57,531 nt of DNA. Origin: Blastocatellia bacterium. GTDB lineage: Bacteria > Acidobacteriota > Blastocatellia > Chloracidobacteriales > JADJPF01. Below the pieces are notes generated by a model. It was not told the DNA's origin. It did not search any database and saw only the letters and a list, made by a program, of their open reading frames with translations. Where the stretch lies: the NCBI GenBank assembly GCA_025057015.1, contig JANWYG010000012.1, positions 1-57,531 on the forward strand, written 5' to 3'. This document shows, piece by piece, positions 9,614 to 18,392 of this stretch; positions within the stretch are counted from its first letter, which is position 1, and the number at the start of each line of letters is the position of its first letter. Both the position numbers and the translations under genes were made by a program.

Positions 9614-10921
9614 TTATGTTTCAGAAGTTGAATCTAAGCTAGTAGCCTGCTTTTCTCTCCTAACTTCCTGAATTTCACGTGCAAACCCTATGAGAGAGTT
9701 TGCCTCATCCAGACTTACATCCAATATTGTAGCTATTTCATCCGCCGATTTACCAGCAAGTTCTTCCACCGTGTTTATACCAGCAGCCTTGAGCAGAGAA
9801 GCACGAAACTGATCTATGCCTTCGACAGCAGTTATGGGCACAGACGAAGACGACATTAAAGCTTCTATCTGACTTGCAACCTCACGCTTCATCTCAGCTT
9901 CGCTTCTGATATCTATATGCCACCCTACCAGCTTAGCAGCAAGTCGCACGTTCTGCCCCCTTTTACCTATGGCAAGGCTAAGTTGCGAATCTTCTACAAT
10001 AACTTCCAGCTTTTTATTATGGAAGTCGGTAACCTGCACCCTACTGACCTTTGCCGGCGAAAGAGCATTCGCTGCAAATACTACAGGATCAGATGACCAT
10101 TGTATTATGTCTATTTTCTCGCCCCGTAGCTCGCGAATTATAGCCTGCACCCGCGAACCTTTCATACCTACACAAGCTCCGACTGGATCCACATCAGGTT
10201 CGTTCGACATCACAGCTATTTTAGCCCTGTCACCTGGCTCGCGCACAGCTGCCTTAATCACCACAGTGCCGTCATAGATCTCAGGTACTTCCATCTCGAA
10301 AAGCTTCTTGAGCAATTCGGGGCTTGAACGAGAAACCTCAACCTGCAATCCTTTGGACTCCTTCGTCACTTCGTGAATAACAACCCGGATGCGCTCACCT
10401 TGAGAAAAATGCTCGACAGGAGACTGCTGAGAACGAGGAAGTACGGTCTCGATCTTTCCTATGTCAACTATGATATTTCCCCGTTCAAACCTCTTGACAA
10501 AGCCATTTACCAACTCCCCCTTCTTATCTACATACTCCTCGTAGATGTTATTGCGCTCAGCTTCCCTGACCTTTTGGAAAATAATCTGTCGCGCAGTTTG
10601 TGCTGCTATGCGGCCTAAGGAAAGTTGCCGGGGAAACTGCAGCTCATCGCCTATCTCCACATCCTCACCTACAACTTGTAACGCTTCTTCTAGGCTGATC
10701 TCTAGATCAGGATTAGTGACCTGACTAACTACCCGCTTTACAGCATAGAGCTCTACTTCTCCCGTTTCCTTGTTATAGACCGCATGAAGATTCTCTTTAC
10801 TTCTAGACTGCTTGCGAGAAGCTGTAACAACAGCATCCTCTATTGCGCTGACTATAATTTTGGGATCGATATTCTTCTCGCGACTCAACGCTTCTATGCT
10901 CTCCGCTAAAATGCTGGCCAT
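9614..10921 (-). CDS. nusA: Transcription termination/antitermination factor NusA
   Basis: 435 residues from the ATG at 10921. This start has a GAGGGAG ribosome site directly before it and gives the typical start MASILAESIEALSREK; the frame stays open 33 codons further up, but those codons show no NusA likeness. An N-terminal RNA polymerase-binding domain is followed by S1 (about 130-200), KH1 and KH2 (DPVGACVGMKGSRVQ; SLAIGKRGQNVRLAAKL), and a short C-terminal helix-hairpin-helix (GIDQFRASLLKAAGINTVEELAG). It acts in pausing, termination and antitermination. The usual upstream neighbour rimP is not present. Confidence 0.97.
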   Translation of the reverse strand: MASILAESIEALSREKNIDPKIIVSAIEDAVVTASRKQSRSKENLHAVYNKETGEVELYAVKRVVSQVTNPDLEISLEEALQVVGEDVEIGDELQFPRQLSLGRIAAQTARQIIFQKVREAERNNIYEEYVDKKGELVNGFVKRFERGNIIVDIGKIETVLPRSQQSPVEHFSQGERIRVVIHEVTKESKGLQVEVSRSSPELLKKLFEMEVPEIYDGTVVIKAAVREPGDRAKIAVMSNEPDVDPVGACVGMKGSRVQAIIRELRGEKIDIIQWSSDPVVFAANALSPAKVSRVQVTDFHNKKLEVIVEDSQLSLAIGKRGQNVRLAAKLVGWHIDIRSEAEMKREVASQIEALMSSSSVPITAVEGIDQFRASLLKAAGINTVEELAGKSADEIATILDVSLDEANSLIGFAREIQEVRREKQATSLDSTSET

Positions 10922-11064
10922 ATCTCCCTCACTTCCTTGCCATCCGTGCCTTAGAAAGAGTCCTTCAAAATCGACTTCTGTTTGCCAAGATTTTCTAGGT
11001 ATACAAACGTCTCTTAGCAATTGTATAACGCCCGGCTACTAGCCGTCCAAAGCTCGCCCTTGAA

Positions 11065-11178
11065 CTACGCCTGCCACTGATACTCACGCTCTTCTGCAGT
11101 CCTATCATAGAAACACTCATAGCTGCTCTCCTCAGTAGAGCTCGCAATTAATTCCAGGCGAAGATACTCCCACTTCAC
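11065..11178 (-). CDS. Possible 37-residue small protein or gene remnant
   Basis: GTG start at 11178 preceded by AAGGGAT, reading MKWEYLRLELIA then a Glu/Tyr-rich tail to a TAG at 11065. The opening loosely resembles the first strand of DUF4177-type proteins (M-K/R-W/Y-E-Y). It is too short for a whole domain, so it could be a tiny gene, a decayed gene, or chance. I place little weight on it. Confidence 0.2.
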   Translation of the reverse strand: MKWEYLRLELIASSTEESSYECFYDRTAEEREYQWQA

Positions 11179-11408
11179 CTATCCCTTAAGTTCTCCAACT
11201 ACCACAGCAAACGTGCCAGCTAACCGCACGGTCATCTTCTGTTACCTAGCTGGCCTAATAAACACTCACAACAACAACTGAGGGCGCTGCCTGCCAACTC
11301 AAGTGCATAACTTTTAGCTCTCACCTAGAACTATACCCTCTACTTAAGTCCCGCAACTTTAAATCCTGTCTCGAAGCCTACAGCCCCTCACCGTGCCAAA
11401 AACAACTT

Positions 11409-11435
11409 AAAAAAATAAATGGGCTTGAAAGCCCA
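11409..11435 (-). terminator. Possible minus-strand intrinsic terminator before the CHAD gene
   Basis: On the minus strand, TGGGCT-TTCA-AGCCCA forms a 6-bp stem with a tetraloop, followed by ATTTATTTTTTT. This would stop antisense transcripts coming from the CHAD gene before they reach the nusA leader. The stem also overlaps the candidate -35 box of the CHAD promoter, so only one of the two readings may be functional. Confidence 0.3.
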
Positions 11436-11455
11436 CTTTGCAGTAAGCCTATAAT
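11425..11455 (+). promoter_or_regulatory. Candidate sigma70-type promoter of the CHAD gene
   Basis: TTGAAA at 11425-11430 and TATAAT at 11450-11455, 19 bases apart (slightly long). The ATG of the CHAD gene follows at 11501 with AAAGGAG 6 bases before it. The -10 box is a perfect consensus. Confidence 0.4.
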
Positions 11456-11500
11456 CATAGAATATATAGCAAAACAAATCAAGCCTCCAAAGGAGTTCAT

Positions 11501-12007
11501 ATGAAGTGGAAAACAAACCTCGACAAAGCAGCTCCAGCAATAGAAGCCGCTAGAGCAATTATTACAGAAAAGTTCAAAGAGGCAATATCTCACGCATCTG
11601 GAGTATACGAGGAAGACGTCGAAGCAGTACATGACTACCGAGTAGCTCTTAGGCGGCTATGGGCTGCACTGAAAGTCTTTGAGTACCTGTTCGACGATAA
11701 AGACGAACTAAGACAGCTCCTTAGAAAAACTAGAAAACTGGCAAGAAGGCTAGGCACGGTACGAGATCTTGACGTTATGATCGAACAACTAAAAACCCTC
11801 AAAAACAGCGCTACTGAAGCGGAAATTCAGCTACTAGATCTGTTAATAGAAGACTGCAAAAGAAAGAAAAAGAAACGCTTCGCTCGCCTAGTAAAGTTTA
11901 TGAAATCGCTCGAGGCTGAAAGTTTTGACCATGAGTTTATCCGCTTCTTCTCCAGCCATAGCAATCAGCAAAACCTTCGCCCCAACATAGGAAGTGAGGT
12001 GTTTTAA
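11501..12007 (+). CDS. CHAD domain protein, N-terminal half
   Basis: 168 residues covering the first half of a CHAD domain, a helical domain with conserved histidines linked to polyphosphate binding. The family motif VHDYRVALRRLWAALKVF and the KLARRLGTVRDLDVMIEQL helix are clear. The frame ends at a TAA at 12005-12007, and the next codon is the ATG of the following gene in the same frame, which continues the same domain. This is therefore one domain interrupted by an in-frame stop. Start ATG at 11501 with a good AAAGGAG site. Confidence 0.8.
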   Translation: MKWKTNLDKAAPAIEAARAIITEKFKEAISHASGVYEEDVEAVHDYRVALRRLWAALKVFEYLFDDKDELRQLLRKTRKLARRLGTVRDLDVMIEQLKTLKNSATEAEIQLLDLLIEDCKRKKKKRFARLVKFMKSLEAESFDHEFIRFFSSHSNQQNLRPNIGSEVF

Positions 12008-12436
12008 ATGAAAACGTTCCTACAAAGCGCTGTCGAAATAATTCCGGAGACGTTAGAAGAATTCTGCGAACACAGTCCAGAAGATATCTCAACCAGAGCA
12101 CTACACGAGCTGCGTATCAGCACCAAAAAGTTGCGCTATACCTTAGAACTGTTCGGCTCTTGTAGCCCAGACAATTTTGCTCCGTTTATAGCTCAGCTCA
12201 AGAAGCTCCAAGAGCTGCTCGGAGAAATACATGACTGCGACGTTACCATACAACTGCTAAACGAGAAATTGCCGATGATAATCGACACCGATCCAAATTT
12301 GCTAAATAGCCTAGCTTCCCTGTTATCCAAGTTAGCCTACCGTCGCACGAAGCTGATAAACGAGCTCAATAATCTTCAAAGTAGTTTAAGAGACTTCCCC
12401 ACACGGTTGCGAAATGCAATAAAGGCTATGTATTAG
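12008..12436 (+). CDS. CHAD domain protein, C-terminal half
   Basis: 142 residues carrying the second CHAD repeat: RALHELRISTKKLRYTLELF and KLQELLGEIHDCDVTIQLL, with the conserved His and basic residues intact. It is in the same frame as the gene before it, separated only by TAA (TTT-TAA-ATG). The ATG has no obvious Shine-Dalgarno, so translation would need re-initiation or stop-codon readthrough. Both halves keep normal family motifs, so the interruption is recent, functional, or a sequencing error. Together they would give about 311 residues, a normal CHAD length. Confidence 0.75.
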   Translation: MKTFLQSAVEIIPETLEEFCEHSPEDISTRALHELRISTKKLRYTLELFGSCSPDNFAPFIAQLKKLQELLGEIHDCDVTIQLLNEKLPMIIDTDPNLLNSLASLLSKLAYRRTKLINELNNLQSSLRDFPTRLRNAIKAMY

Positions 12437-12497
12437 CGTTAGTTTGTGTTATAGTTCTAGTTCTTTTACTTGCTGCTGGCTTAAGAAAGGTCATTCT

Positions 12498-13427
12498 ATG
12501 GCAAGAGTGCTTGCTGAAAGTGTACTGGAATTAATAGGTCAAACTCCACTACTACATCTTAACAGAATACAAGCAAAAGAAAACTGTGCTAATATCTACG
12601 CTAAGCTCGAATACCTAAATCCCGGCGGCAGTATCAAGGACAGAGCAGCCATGGGATTGATACTGGACGCCGAGCGCCGTGGAGTGATAACTACGGGCTC
12701 TACAATAATCGAACCTACAGCAGGAAACACTGGCATAGGACTTGCTCTCATAGGTAGGGCTCGCGGCTACAGAGTAATACTGTGTGTACCGGAAGGTTAT
12801 AGCCGAGAAAAGATGATCGTCACCGAAGCCCTAGGTGGAGAGATCATTTACACGCCTCAGGAAGAAGGCATGACTGGAGCAATAAATAAGGCAAGAGAGC
12901 TAGCAGCGCAAATTCCAAACTCGTTTATCCCACAACAGTTCGAAAATCCTGCCAATCCCCGCTATCATTATATGACCACGGCAGTAGAAATAGACGAAGC
13001 GCTTGCAGGCAAAGTAGACGCCGTCGTGATCGGTTGCGGCTCATGTGGCACTTTTACCGGAGTAGCGCGATACTTTAAGGAACGTAATCCCAAAGTGCTA
13101 GCCGTCGCAGTCGAAACTGAAGGTTCTGTCTTGGGAGGCGGAAAAGCAGGGCCGCACAAAGTAGAAGGTATCGGCACGAGCTTCATTCCAGGCAATTTTG
13201 ACCGAGAAGTCTGCGACGAGATTATCGCTGTTACCGACGAAGATGCCTTTCGTATGGTCAAGCGGTTGGCACGTGAAGAGGGCGTACTGTGCGGTGGTTC
13301 AGCAGGTGCAAATGCCTTCGCAGCGCTACAAGTAGCCCGCAGGTTTCCACGAAATAGCAACATCGTTACCGTCTTTGCCGACGGAGCTGAACGTTACCTT
13401 AGCAAGGGAATCTTCGACTGGAGTTAA
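12498..13427 (+). CDS. Cysteine synthase / cystathionine beta-synthase family enzyme
   Basis: 309-residue fold-type II PLP enzyme. The Schiff-base lysine is K47 in PGGSIKDRA. The substrate loop is PTAGNTGIGLA, and the PLP phosphate site is VIGCGSCGTFTG; the serine opposite the ring nitrogen lies in LCGGSAGAN. Start ATG at 12498 has AAGAAAGG before it; the frame is open 18 codons upstream, but those codons look non-coding. It has no C-terminal CBS pair. It lies 2 bases before a cystathionine gamma-synthase/lyase gene, so it may be a cystathionine beta-synthase in reverse transsulfuration rather than a plain CysK. The sequence alone does not decide. Confidence 0.9.
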   Translation: MARVLAESVLELIGQTPLLHLNRIQAKENCANIYAKLEYLNPGGSIKDRAAMGLILDAERRGVITTGSTIIEPTAGNTGIGLALIGRARGYRVILCVPEGYSREKMIVTEALGGEIIYTPQEEGMTGAINKARELAAQIPNSFIPQQFENPANPRYHYMTTAVEIDEALAGKVDAVVIGCGSCGTFTGVARYFKERNPKVLAVAVETEGSVLGGGKAGPHKVEGIGTSFIPGNFDREVCDEIIAVTDEDAFRMVKRLAREEGVLCGGSAGANAFAALQVARRFPRNSNIVTVFADGAERYLSKGIFDWS

Positions 13428-13429
13428 CT

Positions 13430-14572
13430 ATGGGGTTTGCTACCAAAGCTATACACGCAGGACAAGATCCCGATCCAACGACAGGAGCCATAATTACTCC
13501 TATTTATCAGACTTCTACGTTCGTCCAAGAGAGGTTAGGTCAGCACAAAGGATTCGAGTACGCTAGAACTCACAATCCTACAAGACTAGCCCTTGAACGC
13601 AACCTAGCTGCGCTTGAACACGGTCGCTTTGCTTACTGCTTTGCCTCAGGCATGTCGGCAATAACGGCCATCCTCATGATGCTTAAAGAGGAAGAACACT
13701 GCATAGTCTCAGATAATACCTACGGGGGAACATTTCGTCTCTTCGATAAGGTACTAAAACCCCTCGGTCTTAGATTTAGCTACGTAAACACTTGCAACAT
13801 AGACGAGATACGCTCTGCGGTGTGTCCTCAAACAAAAATGCTTTTCATAGAAACGCCTACTAACCCAATTATGCTGCTCACTGATATTGCCGCCGCCGCC
13901 GAGCTGTGCAAAGACTATGGATTAAAACTCGTAGTCGACAACACGTTCATGAGCCCTTATTTTCAACAACCATTAAAGCTAGGAGCGGACATAGTAGTAC
14001 ATTCAACCACGAAATTTCTAAACGGTCACAGCGACAGCGTAGGAGGTGCAGTCATACTCAACGACGAGGCAGATGCAGAACACATATCGTTTTTACAAAA
14101 CTCGGTTGGGGCTATACTAAGTCCTTTTGACTCGTGGCTAGTGCTGCGCGGCATAAAAACCCTAGCTGTGCGTATGCGCCAGCATGAGGAAAACGGACGT
14201 GCCGTAGCTAATTTTTTAGTTGAACATCCAAAGGTAAAGAAAGTATTCTATCCTGGATTGGAAATACATCCCCAATACGAGTTGGCTAAGCGTCAGATGA
14301 GTGGCTTTGGCTCTATGATTTCATTTGACGTTGGTTCATACGAGAAAGCAGCGCAGTTTCTTAACAGTGTCCAGTTATGTTCTCTTGCGGAATCGCTCGG
14401 CGGTGTAGAAAGTTTAGTGTGTCATCCTGCCTCGATGACACACGCAAGTGTCCCGACCGAGGAACGCAAGCGGCTGGGCATAACCGATGGCTTGGTAAGA
14501 ATCTCCGTAGGTATAGAAGACGTGGAAGATATCATAGCAGATCTTTCGCAAGCGCTAGACAGACTTTCGTAA
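13430..14572 (+). CDS. Cystathionine gamma-synthase/lyase family enzyme
   Basis: 380-residue Cys/Met metabolism PLP enzyme. The PLP lysine is K195 in HSTTKFLNGHSD. Other family marks are YARTHNPTR near residue 45, FASGMSAI, and the C-terminal SLGGVESLVCHPASMTHAS. Its neighbour's beta-replacement enzyme suggests homocysteine to cystathionine to cysteine (lyase direction), but MetB activity is equally possible. The start codon lies 2 bases after the upstream stop, so the pair is co-transcribed and coupled. A terminator follows at 14584. Confidence 0.92.
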   Translation: MGFATKAIHAGQDPDPTTGAIITPIYQTSTFVQERLGQHKGFEYARTHNPTRLALERNLAALEHGRFAYCFASGMSAITAILMMLKEEEHCIVSDNTYGGTFRLFDKVLKPLGLRFSYVNTCNIDEIRSAVCPQTKMLFIETPTNPIMLLTDIAAAAELCKDYGLKLVVDNTFMSPYFQQPLKLGADIVVHSTTKFLNGHSDSVGGAVILNDEADAEHISFLQNSVGAILSPFDSWLVLRGIKTLAVRMRQHEENGRAVANFLVEHPKVKKVFYPGLEIHPQYELAKRQMSGFGSMISFDVGSYEKAAQFLNSVQLCSLAESLGGVESLVCHPASMTHASVPTEERKRLGITDGLVRISVGIEDVEDIIADLSQALDRLS

Positions 14573-14583
14573 CACGGTTAGGC

Positions 14584-14624
14584 AGTTCTTCCTGCTTTTA
14601 ACTAGCAGTGAAGAGAACTTTTTT
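14584..14624 (+). terminator. Intrinsic terminator after the transsulfuration pair
   Basis: Two-step stem: AGTTCT (14584-14589) pairs with AGAACT (14614-14619), enclosing CTGCT/AGCAG (14592-14596 with 14604-14608), followed by a run of six T to 14624. It lies just past the stop at 14572 and before the PP2C gene. Confidence 0.6.
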
Positions 14625-14679
14625 GATATAAATTGCATAAGTAATCTCAAGCAGAAGGACTACCCCGCAAAAGTTTTCT

Positions 14680-16260
14680 ATGGCTAAAGAACCGAAGATA
14701 GATATTTCGCTGTATGCTCAGACAGACATAGGGATGATAAGACATGGCAATGAAGATAACTTTCTTGTATTAAACTTGGCTACAGCACAGACCTGGACCG
14801 CAGAAACAAACGATATACCAGAAGGTTTACTATCCTTTTCGCTTAAAGCTCCTGGTTCTTTGGTAGCCGTAGCAGATGGCATGGGCGGAGCACTCGCTGG
14901 CGAAGTTGCAAGCCAAATGGCTGTTTCTATTGTCCGAGATAGATTACTGCAGCTTCTTGCCACACCAAAATTCTCGCAGATACCGTTTCATGAAAAACTC
15001 CGCCTAGCGATAGAGCAAGCAAACTCTAGAATTAATCAAGAAAGCCTCACCAATATTGAGTACTCCGGCATGGGAGCTACATTTACCGCCGCAGGTATAG
15101 AAGGCGACATAGCCTATCTTGCTCAAGTAGGTGACTCGCGCTGCTACCTCATTAGGCAAGGTAGAATAGCCCAAATGACAAAAGATCAGTCACTCGTCAG
15201 CCAGCTAGTAGAAGCAGGGCATATTACCGAAGAAGAGGCCGAACAACATAGTTACAAGAACGTCATACTGCAAGCACTCGGCGCTCAGGCAAAGGTGAAC
15301 GTCATAGTAGATAAGTTCAAACTTCGCCGAGGAGACATATTACTTCTGTGCTCGGATGGGCTTTCTGGAAAGGTCAAGAATAAGGAGATACTTGACATAG
15401 TGCTAGCAAACTTTCCTGACCTAAAAGCCTGCTGCCAAGCTCTTATCAAACTCGCCAACGAACGAGGAGGAGAGGACAATATAACCGTCGTTATAGCTAA
15501 GATCTCAGGTGATGGTCTGATAGAACCAGACACTGATGGGCCTCAAAAGCCAGAATTTATCCCTCGCGATCCAACCTTACCTGACGAGATAGACCCTTCA
15601 CAACTTACCTCTCTAGAAGAACCTACTCTTCGACCCGAACGCTCTAAAGGAAACAAACTTGACGTCATAGAGACACAAGAAGTGCAGGCAACTATGCTAA
15701 ACTTACCTGCAGTTTCTCCTTTAACTCCTACTTCCTCCTCTCAACCAAATACCAACCCGAGTAATGAAGCTATAGAAGCTCCTATTGCCAATAGTCCGGT
15801 ACCTCGATCACTTAGAACAACTTTTGCTCTAGTTCTTATAGTAGTAGCCGTCATCCTTGTAGTCGCCTACTTTAGCGTCAGATATCTAAACGCCCGGCAA
15901 AACCCAGCCTTTCAGCAAATGCCAACCCCGCAGAAGCCTTCCGAATCTGCTGGCACAGATACTTCCCTAGCTGCCAAATCAGAGTATGAATTTAATCTAG
16001 TAATGATCAACGAGTCTCTAGAAAGGTTAGCAGCACGAGCAGAAAATATGCCTGCTACGCAAAAAAAAGACCTGGAGACGGCCTTAACCAAGATAAAGGA
16101 GAGACTTAATAAACTCCAACTACCGGAAAAAACTCTCAGTACAAAGGAAATGACCACCGAATCTAACCTGCTCCTAGAAGAACTTGCCGAACTAGAAAAA
16201 AAATATCCTCCCGAAAGTTTTCCTCCCCAGGTTCCTGTCACAGAGTCCAAAAACAACTGA
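14680..16260 (+). CDS. Membrane-anchored PP2C-type Ser/Thr phosphatase
   Basis: 526 residues. The PP2C domain spans about 10-275 with its metal-binding motifs intact: RHGNEDNF, VADGMGGALAGE, QVGDSRCYLI, LCSDGLSG and GGEDNITVVIA. A disordered acidic/Pro-rich linker covers about 285-375, then one transmembrane segment at about 380-402 (FALVLIVVAVILVVAYF). About 115 helical residues end the protein outside the membrane. It should dephosphorylate Ser/Thr-phosphoproteins and could oppose the kinase at 30536. Its TM plus helical tail resembles the end of the protein at 2-2041. The start ATG has only a weak ribosome site. Confidence 0.93.
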   Translation: MAKEPKIDISLYAQTDIGMIRHGNEDNFLVLNLATAQTWTAETNDIPEGLLSFSLKAPGSLVAVADGMGGALAGEVASQMAVSIVRDRLLQLLATPKFSQIPFHEKLRLAIEQANSRINQESLTNIEYSGMGATFTAAGIEGDIAYLAQVGDSRCYLIRQGRIAQMTKDQSLVSQLVEAGHITEEEAEQHSYKNVILQALGAQAKVNVIVDKFKLRRGDILLLCSDGLSGKVKNKEILDIVLANFPDLKACCQALIKLANERGGEDNITVVIAKISGDGLIEPDTDGPQKPEFIPRDPTLPDEIDPSQLTSLEEPTLRPERSKGNKLDVIETQEVQATMLNLPAVSPLTPTSSSQPNTNPSNEAIEAPIANSPVPRSLRTTFALVLIVVAVILVVAYFSVRYLNARQNPAFQQMPTPQKPSESAGTDTSLAAKSEYEFNLVMINESLERLAARAENMPATQKKDLETALTKIKERLNKLQLPEKTLSTKEMTTESNLLLEELAELEKKYPPESFPPQVPVTESKNN

Positions 16261-16305
16261 TAAACAAGTCTCTTCGGCCACAAACAGAGTTTTACAGAGG
16301 TTGAA

Positions 16306-16327
16306 CTAGCACCTAGATCGGTGCTAG
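16306..16327. promoter_or_regulatory. Perfect 8-bp inverted repeat upstream of the aldehyde dehydrogenase
   Basis: CTAGCACC, six bases, GGTGCTAG: a perfect inverted repeat of 8 bp arms ending 21 bases before the ATG at 16349. No T run follows, so it is not an intrinsic terminator. It could be an operator for an unlinked repressor of the dehydrogenase, or an mRNA hairpin near the ribosome site. Confidence 0.4.
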
Positions 16328-16348
16328 AGTCAAATAGCGAGGAAGCAG

Positions 16349-17908
16349 ATGTCCACAATAGTTGTCGAACAACAGCAACAACGCAGGTACATAGAAAATA
16401 TTTGTCCGATTACTGGTGAGGTTATAGGACGCGTAGCAATAGCAACGCCACAAGAAGTTACAGCAGCTGTCGCAAAAGCCAGAAAAGCTCTGCCTAATTG
16501 GACAGCCTTACCTATATCAGAGCGGACAAAGTATATCCTAGCCATAAGAGATCTGTTTGTTGAACGGCGAGATCACGTGCTCGATACAATAAGGAAAGAT
16601 ACTGGTAAGACGCGCACAGACGCCCTATTGGCTGACGTATTTACTCTAGTGGATGCACTGACCTTTTTCTGCAAACACGCAGAAAAGACGCTAGCACCAA
16701 AAGAACTACCTCTACACTTTTTTAAAACTAAAAAGAGCTTGCTCTACTACGAGCCTCTTGGCGTAGTAGGCGTCATCACACCTTGGAATTTTCCAACAGC
16801 ATTTCTTACAGATGTTGCGTTAGCGCTGCTTGCCGGCAACTGCGTCATACTCAAACCGTCAGAAGTAACTCCCTTGATAGGAGAGCTAACAGCAGAGCTA
16901 TTTGCTGCTGCTGGGTTACCCGAGTCTGTCTTTCAAGTTATCCTTGGCGACGGCACTACAGGAGCAGCACTCGTAGCGAGCGACATAGACAAGCTAGTGT
17001 TTACTGGCTCTGTACGCACCGGAAAGATGATATACCGCGAGCTAGCTAATAAAGATAAGTTCACTCCGGTAGCTTTGGAGCTCGGTGGCAAAGACCCGAT
17101 GATAGTCCTCGAAGACGCAGATCTCGAACGTGCAGCAGAAGCTGCCGTTTGGGGAGGCCTTGTCAATTCTGGCCAGATGTGTTCCAGCGTAGAACGAGTC
17201 TACGTGATAGATTCGGTCGCAGATAAGTTCACCAACCTGGTCGTCAACAAAGTAAAAACACTCAGACAGAGTAGCGACGACGGCCCAGAAGTAGACATCG
17301 GAGCGATAATCTTCCCCAAACAACTTGAAATAATAGAAGAGCATGTCCAAGATGCCATAGCAAAAGGAGCTAAAGTGCTCACAGGCGGAAGCAGAAATAC
17401 CGATCTTCTGCCAGGCTACTATTACAAGCCCACGGTGCTTGTTGATGTAGACCACACGATGAAAGTAATGACTGAAGAAACTTTCGGGCCAGTTATTCCA
17501 ATTATGAAAGTCCGCGATGAGGAAGAAGCCATAAGACTAGCAAACGATAGCAGATACGGTCTTACGGCCAGCATCTGGTCGCAAAACACGGAGCGTGCGA
17601 AACGCCTCGCTCTCCGCATAGAAGCTGGAACAGTAGCAATAAATGACTGCGGAGCTACAGGCTTTGGACTATGCGAGGCCCCTTGGTTTGGAGTCAAAGA
17701 TTCAGGCTTTGGATTTGTCCATTCGCTCGAAGGTCTCAAAAACTTCTGCAAAATCAAGCACTTAATAGTAGATAGAGGCCTACTCAAGAGAGAATTCTAC
17801 TGGTTTCCTAACGGAGCTAAAAGTTACCGCCTGCTTTTGACTATGTTCGATATGCTTTTTGCGAAGGGCAGCAAAAAGCTACAAGCCATCTTCAGGAAAG
17901 GAGTTTAA
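16349..17908 (+). CDS. NAD(P)-dependent aldehyde dehydrogenase
   Basis: 519 residues. The nucleotide-binding region holds TPWNFPTAF and FTGSVRTGK. The general base is E244 in ALELGGKDP and the catalytic thiol is C278 in NSGQMCSSVERV. The dehydrogenase core ends near residue 480 (FGVKDSGFGFVHSLEGL); about 40 extra residues, partly hydrophobic and basic (RLLLTMFDMLFAKGSKK), could touch the membrane. It oxidises an aldehyde, substrate unknown; the family is close to succinate-semialdehyde or broad-range dehydrogenases. GAGGAAG lies before the ATG. The next gene follows after 3 bases. Confidence 0.92.
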   Translation: MSTIVVEQQQQRRYIENICPITGEVIGRVAIATPQEVTAAVAKARKALPNWTALPISERTKYILAIRDLFVERRDHVLDTIRKDTGKTRTDALLADVFTLVDALTFFCKHAEKTLAPKELPLHFFKTKKSLLYYEPLGVVGVITPWNFPTAFLTDVALALLAGNCVILKPSEVTPLIGELTAELFAAAGLPESVFQVILGDGTTGAALVASDIDKLVFTGSVRTGKMIYRELANKDKFTPVALELGGKDPMIVLEDADLERAAEAAVWGGLVNSGQMCSSVERVYVIDSVADKFTNLVVNKVKTLRQSSDDGPEVDIGAIIFPKQLEIIEEHVQDAIAKGAKVLTGGSRNTDLLPGYYYKPTVLVDVDHTMKVMTEETFGPVIPIMKVRDEEEAIRLANDSRYGLTASIWSQNTERAKRLALRIEAGTVAINDCGATGFGLCEAPWFGVKDSGFGFVHSLEGLKNFCKIKHLIVDRGLLKREFYWFPNGAKSYRLLLTMFDMLFAKGSKKLQAIFRKGV

Positions 17909-17911
17909 GCG

Positions 17912-18358
17912 ATGGCAATTACTTGCTACAAAGAATACCAAAAAAAAGAGCGCATACGAGGACTCGACAAACGCTGCCGTGAACAGCTTGCGGACTCTCT
18001 AGCCAGGATTAAGACATCTATAGTAGACCGCATAAGCCAGACTAAGGTCGAAGATGTTAAACCCATACAACCAGACCTTATTATTGCCAGACTCGACCAA
18101 CTAGAAAACAAGATCCGGTACGCTAGTTACGGATATAGTGGCGCCTTCGACATAGTTAAAATAGATATCTCCACACTCGACAGGCTTTACGAATTTGATC
18201 GCTCTCTCAGTAGTCGTATAGAGCAAATCAAACAACTCGTAGCAAAAACAGACAAGTTGACCAACTCTGAGTTAAGCGCAGCCTTTAGAGAGATATCCTC
18301 AGCTATAAAAGCACTCGACGAACACTTCGACGAGCGACGCCGTCTATACGAGCGCTAA
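17912..18358 (+). CDS. Helical protein of unknown function
   Basis: 148 residues, not recognised. It is highly charged, predicted all-helical with coiled-coil character ([19 protein letters not shown]; heptad-like C-terminus with [16 protein letters not shown]), and has no signal peptide or membrane segment. It starts 3 bases after the aldehyde dehydrogenase stop and lies 34 bases before the SPFH gene, so it is in the same transcript. Its position suggests a partner of the SPFH protein; this is inference. Confidence 0.75.
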   Translation: MAITCYKEYQKKERIRGLDKRCREQLADSLARIKTSIVDRISQTKVEDVKPIQPDLIIARLDQLENKIRYASYGYSGAFDIVKIDISTLDRLYEFDRSLSSRIEQIKQLVAKTDKLTNSELSAAFREISSAIKALDEHFDERRRLYER

Positions 18359-18392
18359 GCCAGAAAGTTTATACTTGCAAGGAGCAGTAAGT

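Larger units (their letters stand above)
10922..11500. other. Gene-poor region upstream of nusA (leader, no rimP)
   Basis: About 580 bases without a convincing gene. On the minus strand I looked for rimP, which normally precedes nusA, and for tmRNA, and found neither. The stretch holds only short minus-strand frames (one of 37 codons at 11065-11178, described separately), and a hairpin with an A/T run near 11409-11435. It may be a long nusA-infB leader, as this operon is often autoregulated in its 5' region, but no NusA-specific element is recognisable. Confidence 0.4.

Noticed and set aside
11040-11390. tmRNA-like opening (GGGGCTGTAGGCTTCGAGACAGG) on the minus strand upstream of nusA
   Set aside because: It resembles the start of tmRNA, but has two extra bases in the conserved TTCGACAGG, no tag frame ending in an Ala-Ala-stop, and no matching T-arm/acceptor at the 3' side.
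12437-12497. SAM or Cys-type riboswitch before the transsulfuration pair
   Set aside because: Only 61 bases separate the CHAD gene from the start, too short for these structures, and no conserved core is seen.
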